DNA from: Mesostigma viride
Lineage: Eukaryota; Streptophyta; Mesostigmatophyceae; Mesostigmatales; Mesostigmataceae
Direction of reading: 5' to 3'
Assembly (NCBI GenBank): GCA_009746045.1
Contig: RPFO01002136.1
Location: forward strand, 90,250-154,249
DNA: 64,000 nt
This document shows positions 1 through 13,600 of the stretch, one piece after another; the first letter of the stretch is position 1; every line of letters begins with the position of its first letter. Both the position numbers and the translations under genes were made by a program. Under the pieces are notes generated by a model. That model had not been told where the DNA came from and searched no databases. It worked only from the letters and a program-made list of their open reading frames with translations.

Positions 1-488
1 CATGAAAATAGGGCGCGATTCAGCGAGCCACGTGCCAACATTTACCCATGTACAGAAAGGAGTGGGCCTTTTTCTAAACGTTCCAGTCACTTCAGTGTAG
101 TTGAATGAGAGAAATGGCGGCAGTGCTGGGAGAGACAGTAAATATGGAAAAAGCACGTTGCCTGGCCGGCTCCATGGACTAGCAAAGTGACACCCGGCAC
201 ACACGTCACTTGAAGATCCGCAAGCAAAGCAAAGGTTCCAAACGCCTCACAGAACCAAGAAAAAAAGGGAGGGGCGGAGGGCGGGCTGGCCCAAAAAGAA
301 AGTTATTCTTTCCCCTCTCGCAAGTTTGGAAATAATCAGCACACCATGCCACATGGCAGGCCACCAAAGTTCCCGCCCTTCAACACACACACACACAGCC
401 AATGTCGACAAGACAAGTGTCAGCGACTGGGCCGAGTCATGCTATCTTGCCTACCAATCACGGACACTCGTAGACCAGCAAACCAGAA
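1..488. other. left edge, no gene recognised
   Basis: No convincing exon is seen. It lies just 3' of the ankyrin gene's stop codon, so part is probably its 3' UTR. A short (AC)n tract lies at 385-396. Confidence 0.4.
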
Positions 489-3400
489 TCAAGAGCCGTG
501 GGAGTGTGGCCTGTTTTCTTGATTTCGCATCTGCCCAACAGTGTCCTTGATCATGTCAGCAGATTTCAACCCAGATGATAATGCTGCAATGTCCGCTGCG
601 TACACCAGGTTGGCATAGACGTTGGCCAAGTTGGACATTAGAAAGCACGCGAAGGCGCTGGATTTAGAGGCGACTTCGACTGTTTCTTCAAAGCCGGCAT
701 GCTAGGTTGACATGAATATGCCATGCACAAGGTTCGCATAACGGTAGTACGCAGCCCCAGGGTTACCAAAACAACATCTGTGACACCACCGCGAGGGCTT
801 AGCATAGCATCTGGGGATGGGAAGAGTTCTAAGCAAACTTAGTTTCGAGGGTGCCAGTGTTGCAAGTAGTATGTTCCAAAATATCGATTGGCGATGACTT
901 GCCAACCTGGCTAGGGGGGTATATGTTTAGCTGCCAGATGGCCGACCAGCCAGCTGTTGGTGTCATATATTGCAAAGGCAGTAGCTCCCAGAAACAGCAA
1001 GCACCGCTCAAGGTAAAGCGTCATTCGTGCAGGCTTAGGAGCGCACTTACGCTGTCCTTGGCCTCCAGGCTCATCCCCTTGGCCTCCACCAGGTACTTGA
1101 CCAGCTCCAGGTTGCCTCCTCTAGTAGCAGCGAAGAGCAGCGCGTTGCGGCCATACTGCATTACACAAAGCCATGAAAGCCACAGCGAGCAGCATACCAC
1201 TGTTTGATTTTCACACAGATACTACTATGTATTTGGCAACAAAAAGGACAAGCATGACCAAATGCAGGCAAGCATGGGTCATGGCAGTGTCTCAGGGATT
1301 GCACCACGTGGCCACAAGAAATGTTGCCAACTCAACTGAAGTCCATGGGGGTTCACAAAAAGTATCCGCTCAGTACGCGATGGCAGCGAAACACGAGGCA
1401 TGGCCAGGACCTCAGCCAAGGACAGATGAGACCAGCAGTCATGCACCCAAGAGTGCAACCCAATCGCCAAGGCACCTAGAAAGCGGGCGCTGAAAACCGT
1501 TAGTCAACACAGGGTTAAGGTTGCTATGCTGCTTCATTAGGGAGCAGTTCCACGTCTTACCTTGCTCGTGGCCCCAAGGCTCATCCCCTTGCCCTCCAGG
1601 TACTTGACCAGCTCCAAGTGGCCTCCTCGGGCAGCGACAAGAAGTGCATTCTCATCAGTCTGTCTTGTGTAGAGGTGGTGCAAACCGCAGCAGCCAGTTT
1701 TTCAAACCGGGCAGCATGGAAGCGGGTAAAAATCTTTAGCAAGAGAGATACTACTTTGTACTTGGCAGTGGTACAGCGGCCACACACCACGGCGACCCAA
1801 CTTAGGACACTAATGCCTGCATGGAATACCCCAAGATGGGGCTGCCATTCCCCGGCATAAAGCACTCACAATGTGGATGCAGTGGTCGTTGGGCCGCTGG
1901 ACCTTGTGAGGTGGGGAGACGAAGAACCCAGCCGTGGCTTGGTTCATACTATGCACCAGCTAGAAGAAGTGAACCTTACTTCCCATCCCTTGCCGAAACC
2001 CTTTGCAAACCAGGTACCTGTGGCTGGGCATAGGCTGGGCACTATGTGACCAACCTACCATGTACAAATGTATGCGCGCCAGGTAACTGCAAGACGTGAG
2101 ACCAGGCAGATGATCGTGCCATATGGTTCCATTCTAAAAAGGCACGTACGATGTCCTTGGCCTCCAGGTCCATCCCCTCGTCCTCCACAAGGTACTTGAC
2201 CAGCTCCAGGTTGCCTCCTTTAGCAGCAAAATGAAGCACGGTGCCGTCATACTGCATAGCAACGGGAAAAGACGATGACGGAAAATAGGTTTACAAGATT
2301 GCAAGTGGGATAAGGCAGTTCAGGGTAACTGACCTGGGCAGGCACAGTGCACATCCCACGCTCCGTAGTGGTCCAAATGGTGGGGAGAGTGTGAGGAAGT
2401 GCGCGGGTATCTGCGGTGTTTTGTCGTTTTAAAACAACAGGTCGTATTTTCTCTGCAGGTTCCATGGACTTGGCCCATTTGGGGGGACAACAAATGACAG
2501 GATGGAGCGGACACAAAGTCCAGGCCCAGGCGCAGTGGTGTGCTGTCAGCCTCGACTTGCTTTGGTGCCTGACCATGAATTCTGGCAAACGCATCAAATG
2601 CTCCCGTATGGGAATGACAAAGTATAAACTACTGATACGTTATAGATTTTGCCTAGCTCAACAAGATCATTAACATATACCAGCCTGCCGAGTTCACGCT
2701 GTTGGAAGCCAGCCAGCTACTTAGGCGTGGCAAGTGCTCACATTTGCATGACCTTGTCTGCTGCAGACAAGTTTGCTAGCGGAAAACACAATACGGCCAA
2801 CAATGACTGTTACGTAGATCATCAGGACAGAAAAGGTAGACCATGTACTGGCTCAGGAAGGGAACATGGAGCTCCAATATACCCAAGCATGCAGCAACCA
2901 AGGAGACGTATATATGCCCTGTGTTGGTAGTAGTAGTATCCACTTGGCATGCGGATGCATTTTCTTCCCTGGTGCCATCGACAAGCTTGCTGGATAAGTC
3001 CGACGAAGCCATGTCTGTGTAAGCACTGACATCTTGCCAGCATCAAAGACTGGAATGAAGGCATCTGTTCCTCGAATGTTTAGAGGGTAGAATGTTAGGG
3101 ATTTTAGCAGCTTATACTGTCATGGTCAATGCAGTTCATTTGCTCCGGTGTGTCAAACCCTCGGAACAATAATATAGCAATAGCAATGCCTCTGGATATG
3201 GGAGGTACTGAGACAAGCATTCGACACGCGACTGGGCATAGGCTGGGCACTATGTGGCCAACGCGCCGACAAAATCATGCAAATTAAAGGCAATAAATTA
3301 ATGCAATGAAGAAGTGCGTCCAACCAGATAAGTTTGTCAAAGGCTGCCATGACAATGTCGGTGAGACAACAAGTACGCACCCTGCAACATGTGGCGTCAG

Positions 3401-6400
3401 AAGTACAGGTGTGAGCACTTGCCTCGTCCTTGGCGTCCAGGCTCATCCCCTTGTCCTCCACCAGGTACCTGACCAGTTCCAGGTTGCCTCCCGTAGCAGC
3501 GTGAAGAAGTGCATTTTTCTCCTTCTGTTTGCGTTAGTGCACGGAGGGGAATTGCAGCAAGCAGCACATTGCAATAATGGGTAAATGCCAACCTTGGCAT
3601 AGCTTATTTAATTCATGAGCCTAGAAACATGCATACGTAAAAAAAGCTTATGGCAGAAAGGTATAATAGATCAATCAGGACAGAAGGGAAAATAGATCAT
3701 CAGGACAAAAAAGGTAGACTATGTACTGGCTCAGGAAGGGAACATGTAGCTCCAATATGCCCAAGCATGCAGCAACCAAGGAGACGTATATATGCCCTGT
3801 GTTGGTAGTAGTAGTATCCACTTGGCATGCGGATGCATTTTCTTCCCTGGTGCCATCGACAAGCTTGCTGGATAAGTCCGACGAAGCCATGTCCGTGTAA
3901 GCACTGACATCTTGCCAGCATCAAAGACTGGAATGAAGGCATCTGTTCCTCGAATGTTTAGAGGGTAGAATGTTAGGGATTTTAGCAGCTTATACTGTCA
4001 TGGTCAATGCAGTTCATTTGCTCCGGTGTGTCAAACCCTCGGAACAATAATATAGCAATAGCAATGCCTCTGGATATGGGAGGTACTGAGACAAGCATTC
4101 GACACGCGACTGGGCATAGGCTGGGCACTATGTGGCCAACGCGCCGACAAAATCATGCAAATTAAAGGCAATAAATTAATGCAATGAAGAAGTGCGTCCA
4201 ACCAGATAAGTTTGTCAAAGGCTGCCATGACAATGTCGGTGAGACAACAAGTACGCACCATGCAACGTGTGGCGTCAGAAGTACAGGTGTGAGCACTTGC
4301 CTCGTCCTTGGCCTCCAGGCTCATCCCCTTGTCCTCCACCAGGTACCTGACCAGTTCCAGGTTGCCTCCCTTAGCAGCGTGAAGAAGTGCATTTTTCTCC
4401 TTCTGTTTGCGTTAGTGCACGGAGGGGAATTGCAGCAAGCAGCACATTGCAATAATGGGTAAATGCCAACCTTGGCATAGCTTATTTAATTCATGAGCCT
4501 AGAAACATGCATACATAAAAAAAGCTTATGGCAGAAAGGTATAATAGATCAATCAGGACAGAAGGGAAAATAGATCATCAGGACAAAAAAGGTAGACTAT
4601 GTACTGGCTCAGGAAGGGAACATGTAGCTCCAATATACCCAAGCATGCAGCAACCAAGGAGACGTATATATGCCCTGTGTTGGTAGTAGTAGTATCCACT
4701 TGGCATGCGGATGCATTTTCTTCCCTGGTGCCATCGACAAGCTTGCTGGATAAGTCCGACGAAGCCATGTCCGTGTAAGCACTGACATCTTGCCAGCATC
4801 AAAGACTGGAATGAAGGCATCTGTTCCTCGAATGTTTAGAGGGTAGAATGTTAGGGATTTTAGCAGCTTATACTGTCATGGTCGATGCAGTTCATTTGCT
4901 CCGGTGTGTCAGACCCTCGGAACAATAATATAGCAATAGCAATGCCTCTGGATATGGGAGGTACTGAGACAAGCATTCGACACGCGACTGGGCATAGGCT
5001 GGGCACTATGTGGCCAACGCGCCGACAAAATCATGCAAATTAAAGGCAATAAATTAATGCAATGAAGAAGTGCGTCCAACCAGATAAGTTTGTCAAAGGC
5101 TGCCATGACAATGTCGGTGAGACAACAAGTACGCACCCTGCAACATGTGGCGTCAGAAGTACAGGTGTGAGCACTTGCCTCGTCCTTGGCCTCCAGGCTC
5201 ATCCCCTTGTCCTCCACCAGGTACCTGACCAGTTCCAGGTTGCCTCCCGTAGCAGCGTGAAGAAGTGCATTTTTCTCCTTCTGTTTGCGTTAGTGCACGG
5301 AGGGGAATTGCAGCAAGCAGCACATTGAAATAATGGGCAAATGCCAACTTTGGCATAGCTTATTTAATTCATGAGCCTAGAAACATGCATACGTAAAAAA
5401 AGCTTATGGCAGAAAAGTATTAAAACGCGACTATTCCTGCTATAGCGGATGTGTAACACCAACACTCAAACGGTGGGTAAAAGGCGCCCACATATGCCCA
5501 GGGATCGGCAAGCCCATCAAAACGCATTTCTTTATACCTCGCTCACGATGACCAAGTGAAGAGGACCACTAGGGTCAGTCCGAAATGGGGACCGTAAACC
5601 AAGGGTATGATCCATGAGTAGCATTTCTCACAAGTTCAAGGTTGCCGGCTCATATGCTACTATACTAAGCTTCCCCCCAAAAAAGAACCTGGTGCAGTGT
5701 GTATTAATTAGCCGAGCATTAAAATGGTAATTATCTTATTAATTGAATAAGATTACATATAGCCCAGAAGTTATGCAGTCATGGAGTGATATCCACTACT
5801 GGTCAGGCAATACACAACTAGACATGTGTAGAGCTGCAAAACGCTAAGCTGTAAGTGGCATTGTTCCAGAATGGCAACCTTCCCCAGCGCCATCGGCATC
5901 ACCGTGCGGGTGTAAGAAATATTTGTAAACTTATCAAACTAAAAGATGCTTGTACTCTCCGCATGCACGTTGCCTTCTTGCTACGCTGCAGTTCTAAGCT
6001 TTGCACATCAGCTGCCAGCGTTTTACAACGCCCCCTTTACTAACCTTATCCTTGGCCAACATATCTGCACCCCCTGCGATGAGGTGCTGAACCACATCCA
6101 GATGGCCCTTTGCGCAGGCAAGGTGCAGTAAAGTTCTCCGCTTCTGCACGCAGCACCAGCAGACAGGGCTCATGAGACTTATGGGCGAACGGGGGCGACC
6201 CAACAAAACTGTGAGCCCACCATTTATGAGCAAACAAGAGGTGTAAGCATCCTTGAGAGATGCTTGATTTAGTGAGACGATGCAGTTGAGGGTCCCTGAG
6301 CATTTGCAATATTTCAACAAAAACAAATGAAATTACACCCCCTCACTCCCAAGAATCACCAGTCTTTATTGGAACAATGAGTGGACTGGGCCATCATGAA

Positions 6401-9400
6401 TAAATGGCAAGGTGGAACCGAATAAGAAACAACTCAGCACGTAGTGCATGCCCCCAGCAACCGAGAAAAAAAGGGTGGGTGGGCGGGTGAAAAAAAATAC
6501 CTAGACGACAAACTGCCGTTGGCTATATAAACCCCCTTCGGCCAAGCAGGACAGACGTCGACAACTGTCATCCACGTTCCGTGTAACGTCAGACTTGCGG
6601 CACAAACTCCTTAAGAATTACACAAGCTGTGAACTATTCTTACTCCTAGTTTCAAAGCCGACTAGGGCTTGCCACGCAAAATGCTTTCGTCACAAAATAT
6701 GGCCACTGACAAGTGGCGACCGTCGCGACACTAGCATGTGACGCCGGTTTTTCAGGAATGTCGTTACACATTCCGCACTAGCTGCCTAAGGACTAGTGGT
6801 GCGCGGCCGGACCAAGGGCAGCCAGCCCACAATTTCCCATATTTAATTTATGACTTAATTGTCTGACGCCTGAAACCCGTGCGGTCGGCGGGACATAAAA
6901 CCGGGGTCTATCCCAGCCGCCTGCGGCGGTCTCTCTCGTACCACTATACTTAACTATTTTCAAAGAAATCCGAGCAAAGACACCAGCAGCATAACGGTGG
7001 ATGATTTCTGGATCTCCGGACATGGCATGCATAGGATTATACAATGTGGAAATTCAACGATAATACTTTCAACCAGCAAGTGTGCACGGGTCCTAAGTAA
7101 CGGTTACAAGCGAAGGCATCATCTGTGGTAGCAACTTCATACAGGTTTATGGCTTTCAGAAGGTTCAAAAGTCGGGCATGCTGCGTGGGTAACGGCCAAG
7201 TTGCCTCATACCCGGCACCTACCACCACGAGTCTTTGCAACCAGGATGCCGGAAGCCACAGCTAAACCGTGGTCACCTACTTCTTAAGTTAGCAAGCTAC
7301 GAGCAGCCATAGTAGAATAAAGCTATACTTGAATTCATGCGCAAGTTTTCATGGATGATAATCGTGTACCTATGCAGGTGACCAAAAACTTCCAGCAAGC
7401 TTGTGAGCAGTGCGACCATACTAGGGCATAGCAAAAAAAAGGATACAAGTGTCTATATTGAAGTAGTTAGGGGTAATACTAGATTTTGTGCAAGTAACGT
7501 TGGCAAAAGCGTGTGGGGCAACTGTTCCTACACAAGCCTGGAAGGAACACTAAACTTGGGCTTGTGGCAAATAATCTCTTAAATTTTGTTTACAAATGCC
7601 AAGTGCATCGCTAAAACGCGTGATGCAAATTGATTGATGTGTAGGTTTGACTTGAATTAAATGTGATGACATGCTCAGATAAATACCTCAGAAGCAAGGT
7701 CAAGTAGACTTGCATGGTCGGGCATGCTCTTAACCTCCCGCATTCATCTAAGCATGATCCAGGACTCCAGGTGTAAACGGCAAGAGCACACCATTCCAGG
7801 TATTGAGATGACACCGTCACAAATTTACCTTGTCCTTGACCTCCTTGTCAGCGCCCTGGCTGATAAGGTGCTGGACGACATCCGCATGGCCGTTTGTCAC
7901 CGCAAGAATCAGCGGGGTGTCCCAAACCTGCATATGGCAGGCAGAGAAATTCAAGATACAGTCCCAGACCGAACATGGAATCCTTTCCTCTAGTTACTTC
8001 ATGCCCTCTAATCAAGCATCAGCACTAAGCTCCTGGTAAACCTGAAATATTCCGCTCATACGTACAGTCTCTGACCAATTGCCATACCTGACGTTTACTA
8101 AGCAGTGATTGTCAAATAAGAATGTCAGTAATGTCCTCTCATCTGCTTCTATAGTCTCCACAGCCATATTTGCGAAAGAACGGCTGCTTCTGACTGACAG
8201 CTGCAGCAATTCTGACACATCTCCATCTTCACCCACAGGCTGCCTTGCTTTCAACGCCTTGGTATGAGCCCTCAAATGACAGGGAGACAAGCAGCAAATG
8301 GAGTTCTTCAGCAGGCAGGCTCATCAAAAAATGAATCCACTTAAGTTTTTCTGGCTGGAGGAACTAAACTACCCCGCACCTTGTTCTTGGCCTCCAGGTT
8401 GGCACCAATGGCCACCAGACACTTGGCGATATCCAGGCGACCCTCCTTGGACGCCTCATGCAACGGGGTGTTCATTTCCTGTGTCATGCCACCATAGCAA
8501 GAACAGCCGAAGCAGTAGAAACCGCAAACCATCTCAGGGCATGCATTGTCAAACATATCATGGCCATGCTGCTGGAAGGTTCGCAATCCTTTGAAAATTT
8601 TACACCGCCTTTCCTTAATGCTCTCCGGGTGGGCAAGAGCGGGCTACCCAGTTGAAACACCAGCAAGTGTTTAAGTCAAAGAAAGTGCAAACCTGGGTAC
8701 CTTGTTACCGGATGTGAGTTCTGTGAGAAAAAAGCCCCAGTCCTGTTTATTCCATTCCCGTTAATGGATAAGTTGAAGCTGCCACTGTTATTCATCAGCA
8801 TGGATCCTCGACTATCGAAAGCCATGCTCCTTCTGGATTGGTGGTGTTTATGATAAGTTATTGAAACATCCACAGCAGGATATGGTCAGTCAGCAGGGCA
8901 TTAGCGCACTGCCATTGCTGCGAAATACTGGCGGCAACCCTGTCCACTGCGGATTGCCAAGGGATACTTTATATGGTGCCATCAAAATGCCATCAAGTGC
9001 TCACCTCATCCCGTCTGTCCATCACCATCTTCAAAGCCTCTACCATTCCCTTCATCTGCCCCTCCAGCTCTGCAGCTTTGGATAGGGAGGCTGACGACTC
9101 AGCTGCTTTCTCAGCCAAAGCCTGCTCTGCCGCAGCCGCCCTGGCTTGGAGACGCTGGAGCTCCTCCGCTGACGCGCGTGATGCCTCGGAATTCCGCTGC
9201 GCCTGCTTCTTCCAGAATTCGACCTGTGACTTGAAGGCATCAGCCCCAGCCTCAGGATATGCGTTTTCAGGAGACAGGCTCACAGTCCCATTTCTAAAAT
9301 TGGATGGGTCTTGTGATGCCTGCGCCTCTGGATGCTCCTTTGAAGCCTCCTTGCCTCCTTGTCCGATGCATGCGTCCAGCTTGCTGCTGATCTCGGCAAG

Positions 9401-9872
9401 CCTCTGCTCAACCCTCTCTAATTCTTGCGTGTGGTGTTGGCAGCAGCATGGCTTGCTGCCCCCCGATGCGCTTTCCTGAAAGCGACGTTAGCAAGACGAT
9501 GTCAAGGATCGCAAGGCTCATTACAGTCATGATATCTGAAGAACGTGCAAACCGTAGCAGTAAGACTTAGAGCATGATCAGCAGCTGCTTGCCATGACAT
9601 TTGACCAGTATAGTGGAACTGGATTTAATGTATTCCACGAGGTTAGTCGCTCCTATTCGAGCAAGAGCTGGCAAAGTAAAATTCACAAATATCGAAGAAA
9701 TATAGCATTATCAATTTTTCGAAGTCGTCCAAACTTCACCGTCTAGTAACACTAGTACTGAGAACTCTACTTAAGCAACCTGGAGGAGGATGACGCCACT
9801 AGCGTCGATAGAAACGGGAGATGAGTCGATGCTTTGCCCTCCATTTTCATTTTTCAATGAAACAAGATCCAT
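489..9872 (-). CDS. ankyrin-repeat protein with N-terminal coiled coil
   Basis: Twelve exons are proposed, in transcript order: 9780-9872, 9005-9475, 8380-8478, 7829-7927, 6045-6143, 5179-5280, 4301-4402, 3423-3524, 2150-2251, 1561-1659, 1051-1155, 489-701 (561 aa). Every length is a multiple of three and every junction is phase 0. Exon 2 codes an Ala/Glu/Gln-rich coiled coil (for example EELQRLQARAAAAEQALAEK). Exons 3-11 each code one ankyrin repeat of 33-35 residues, with cores such as TPLHEASKEGRLDIAKCLV and NALLHAATGGNLELV. The last exon is hydrophobic, then polar, and ends at a TGA. Ankyrin repeats bind partner proteins; no catalytic domain is visible, so the partner is unknown. Exons 6-8 are near-identical copies with GC-AG donors. 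The first and last exons are the least certain: the start exon has a modest donor (CAG|GTTGCT) and the terminal exon rests on an open frame after a TAG acceptor. Confidence 0.75.
2815..5420. repeat. 878-bp tandem triplication inside the ankyrin gene
   Basis: Units run 2815-3692, 3693-4570 and 4571 to about 5420 (the last is slightly short), with exact 878-bp spacing and only a few substitutions. Each unit carries one complete ankyrin exon (3423-3524, 4301-4402, 5179-5280) plus flanking intron. Middle-copy differences include AAKGGN for AATGGN; the first copy has LDAKDE where the others have LEAKDE. Near identity of the introns implies a recent duplication or ongoing conversion. Because each exon is phase 0-0, any unit number keeps the frame. 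Confidence 0.95.
6144..7828 (-). other. long intron of the ankyrin gene
   Basis: A 1685-bp interval lies between two ankyrin exons, the longest in this gene. I saw no exon, no transposon protein and no clear terminal repeats in it. Confidence 0.5.
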
Positions 9873-10297
9873 GTTGCAGTCAAAACTTGAAGGCGCTCTA
9901 TCACTAGCCAGCAAATACACAGGAGCAACCCCCAACGAGCTGGAGGTGTTTCTATGATTGACTCGCAATGAGGAAAATATCTAGAAGAATTCACGTTTTT
10001 TCAGGCAGTAACGTGCTCTGATACCCCAGCGCTATGCCTGCCAGGCTTCGGGTCTTTTCCACCATACATTAAATTGTTGTAATTGGCTACAAACGTTCCA
10101 AGTTATTCAAGTAGCAGAGGAATTCTTCTTACAAAAATTCGGCAAGTGGACCTTGCTGGCCCAGCAAGATTAAACTAACATTTAGACGATCCAGGAACGA
10201 GTGCCTACGTAGAAAGCAGAAATTGACATACGAACATGAACCCGTAAAGATTTGGTTTCTTGAAGGCCTATCGAGACGTGTCGCTGGAAGAAAAACG
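9873..10297. other. interval between ankyrin gene and LINE
   Basis: Presumed 5' flank of the minus-strand ankyrin gene. No open exon or clear promoter element was recognised. Confidence 0.4.
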
Positions 10298-10311
10298 CTT
10301 TGGCAAGATTT
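10298..10311. repeat. target-site duplication, left copy
   Basis: CTTTGGCAAGATTT here recurs at 17262-17275, bracketing the LINE. The last T merges with the poly-T that is the element's poly-A tail on the minus strand. Confidence 0.8.
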
Positions 10312-10395
10312 TTTTTTTTTTCCGGTGAAATGGGTGTTAGTTTATTTCCATATCAAGTAACGTGCGTGTTTGCAACTTGCCCGTTGAAACTCTAC

Positions 10396-10596
10396 GGCGG
10401 AGCCAATTTTCGGAAGAACCTCACCCTTATGCTTGCAAATTCGGGACAAATTCGGTGGATGTATGTATGGATGTATGTATGTATGGATGGATTGACGGAT
10501 TTTCATCCCCTATTCCTATGTTTTCTCACGTGTACGGCCTTATAAGCTTCGCCAATTCTGGCGAACCTGACGGTTCTTCCGAAAATTGGCTCCGCC
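10396..10596. repeat. 25-bp perfect inverted repeat in LINE 3' UTR
   Basis: The arms are 10396-10420 (starts GGCGGAGCCAATTTTC) and 10572-10596, exact reverse complements separated by 151 bp. The loop contains an ATGT/GGATGT microsatellite (10457-10492) and a smaller hairpin, CGCCA-ATTC-TGGCG, near 10549-10562. LINE 3' ends often fold into structures recognised by their reverse transcriptase; that role is inferred here. Confidence 0.85.
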
Positions 10597-10673
10597 TGAT
10601 AACAGTTAAGGTGACCCAGGTATGCCAAAAATAGCCTGAAATGCCTAGTTTTGCCTAAATTGGGGTGCCCGCA

Positions 10674-13600
10674 TTAATAAGGCGCGCCCTGCGACCAAGG
10701 TAGCCATTGTACTGTAGATATATCGTCATCCGGCATACGTGTAAAGACCTGGTTCATGCCCATGAGTGCATGGAAGACTTCCAGGGGGCTGGGGGTGTCA
10801 TTGTTAGGGCCCGGGTCCCATACTTTGTGTTGTTCCGTCGCCAGGAGCCAGTAACGACGCATAGCCAGGTTCCAAGAGGAGATAAACCGGCGGACCACGG
10901 CACCTCTCGTGTACGCGGCACGTAACGTGAATACGGTCTCGTTGCGAACTTGCCATATGGTGTGAAGCATCGTCGTGCGTAGCCATATCCATGCCATCTG
11001 GTTGGCTGTGAGGCTCGCGTCCCGTAATCCCGTGATGCCGAAAATAACCGTAGATAGTGTGACGGTGGTGGGGGGAGCTGTAATAGCCATCCACTTGGCC
11101 CATATACCCAGCAGCCATTGCCAAACCCCGGCGAGTTGGCAGTCCAGAAATCTGTGCTCAATTGTTTCATCTGGAAAGTTGCATAAGCACGCCGCCGCGT
11201 GGGAGTACCGGTGGTGCAATTGGGAATTGACCCCGATGGCCCGATGCATAAGCAGGTGCTGGACGTCGGTGGCCCGTTTGTCAACCAATGGGTGATCAAC
11301 TGCCAAGGTAATGTTCTTGATCCAGGTGTAGCCCGGCCACTCGGGGTGCCAGCGGAGGCGACCCGGGTGCATCCTATGATTTTTATGTAGAAGTAGCCGG
11401 TATCCCCAGTCTGCCGTGTACTCGAAAAGGCACTTCGTCATGGGGGTGCCGCCAGATGTGAGGACCCACCCAAATTCTAGCGGGTCTAGAGCAAGCGTGT
11501 CCAGTCGCCCTTTGCCAACATGTAGCCATGTGGTGTCGCGTATCACTGTGGTGGGGTCCAAGGGTAACATGCACGCCTGTGACAGTGACCACGGGACCAC
11601 TCGAATGCGGTGACATTGAAATGCTGGAATGTAGGCGTACGATGTAATCAATTTGCCGAGAAGTCCTTGACCGTCGGGTGTCTCCTGGAGCAATTGTATG
11701 GTAACGCCCGTCGACGCGACCGCAACGATGCAGCCCTTATGTATGGGCGTGTCGCGATCCGGGTAATAGCTCACCCATTCCCCGACTTGTAGGGGTTTGC
11801 GTGGGGTTGTCATGAGGGTATGCCATCCTGCGGGAATTGCTTGTAGAAGGTTGTCCCAAGCTGGTCGGCTGGGCATGTTTGCGATCCACGCACTGATTTC
11901 CGTGTATGTTAGGAGGCGATATCGGTCACCGTCAGCCGCGTATAAATCGATGATTCGCGTAACCGGCGGGTTGGCCGTCAAAAAGCCCTCATATGGGTTG
12001 CGGCCGCTTAAAACACCAAACACATTATGCTCACTATCGCGCAGCAAATCATTGAAATATAATGGTTGGCGTGCCACCTCTTCCCGCGTGGTAGGGTGAG
12101 CAATTCTGTCCGGTTTTAGGTTCTTATAACCTTTCCACATACGTGCCCAGTACCATGATAAGCCTTTATACGAAGTGAGCGCACATGTAAGTATTGCTGC
12201 CCCCAAGTGCCATGATGTACCATTGTTGTGGGTATAGGTTGTGGCGAAAGCTTCTTGTGCCAACATACAACCAGGGTGTGCGTTTACGCCTATGAAAGCG
12301 GTTAGGATCTGTTTGGTGTACACTGACCATAAGCGCCACTCCATATTATGTAAGCCCAAGCCTCCTTGAACCCATGGCATATAGGACATGTCCCGATCGA
12401 TCCATCCCGGCACCGTGTGTGTTATGATACCCTGCTGTTTCCAAACAAAATTGCTGCCGATTCGTTGGATGATCTTGGTGGTGTACTCGTTAGGTGGGTG
12501 ACCTTGGCAGTAGTAGAGCACTTTGGAGAATAACATTTGGTTGGTGATGAGGACCCTGCCCCGTAGGCTGAGACGGGGAACCGCTGCCCATCTTGATGCC
12601 GCTTGGAGCATGCCTGTGAGTTTGCCACTGTGTGTTGTGTTGTCATACAAAAAGGTGGGGTGTTCAGCAAGACGTCCATCCATAGTGCAACCGATAGGGC
12701 AGTTGTGTAATAGGTGGTGACCGTCTGGCTGGACCCATGTCACAGGCAGATTAGGGAGTGATAAGCGGGGGGAGGATCCTCTCCCGATGTGCAGCCCCGT
12801 GGACTTTTGCACGTTACACCGCTGTTGAGAGGCCATAGAGTATGTCGTGATATTCTCCATGATAGCATGCACATCGGTAGTGGAGGTGCAGACATTAGTG
12901 GTGTCATCAACATAAGCAGTTTGGAACAAACCTCGCGGTTTACCTTGGATGGGGAAGCCCCTGATCCTGTTGTCGCGAGCGTGCAAAAAGAACAGCCCGG
13001 CATGCGCAAGAAGAAACAGGAGCGGGGACATGCAGTCGCCTTGTGGGAGTGACCTAGAGCTAGTGCCTGTGCGTGAGAAGTGCCCGTTTAGGAGTAGGGT
13101 CCATGAGAGCGATTGAATCATACCGATGGTGACATGCGTGAAAGTGCCACCAAATCCGAAACCGCGCAATGTCTTCTCAAGGTAGTCCCAACACATGCGG
13201 TCAAAAGCTTTTTTGAAATCCCAGAATAGTATGATGCCGAGTATGTTGTGGCGCCACGCTTTTTCCACTATGTCCATAAGCATGGTAATGCTATCGTTTA
13301 TGTGTAGGTTAGCGCGGAAGCCGACTTGTTCCGGACCGATTAGGTCGTCGAGTACTGTGTAAATGCGTAGTTGTAGTATTTTACTGATGATTTTGTACGC
13401 AACCGTGAGTAGTCGTATGGGACGGTAGTTTTGCCATTGAGTTTTAGACCCCTTTTTAAATATGAGGATTAGTGCGGTTTCTGCCCAGTTGCCAGGGACG
13501 ATACCTGTGCGCCATACTTCGAGGACGCATTTGTAAAAGCCGGCAGAAAGGTCGGGCCAAAACTTCCTCCAAAATTCTACAGGGATGCCGTCCACTCCGG

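Noticed and set aside
2776-4768. MASSDLSSKLVDGTREENAS frames in each triplicated unit
   Set aside because: Intronic; each stops early, shows no family signal, and is repeated only because the unit is repeated.
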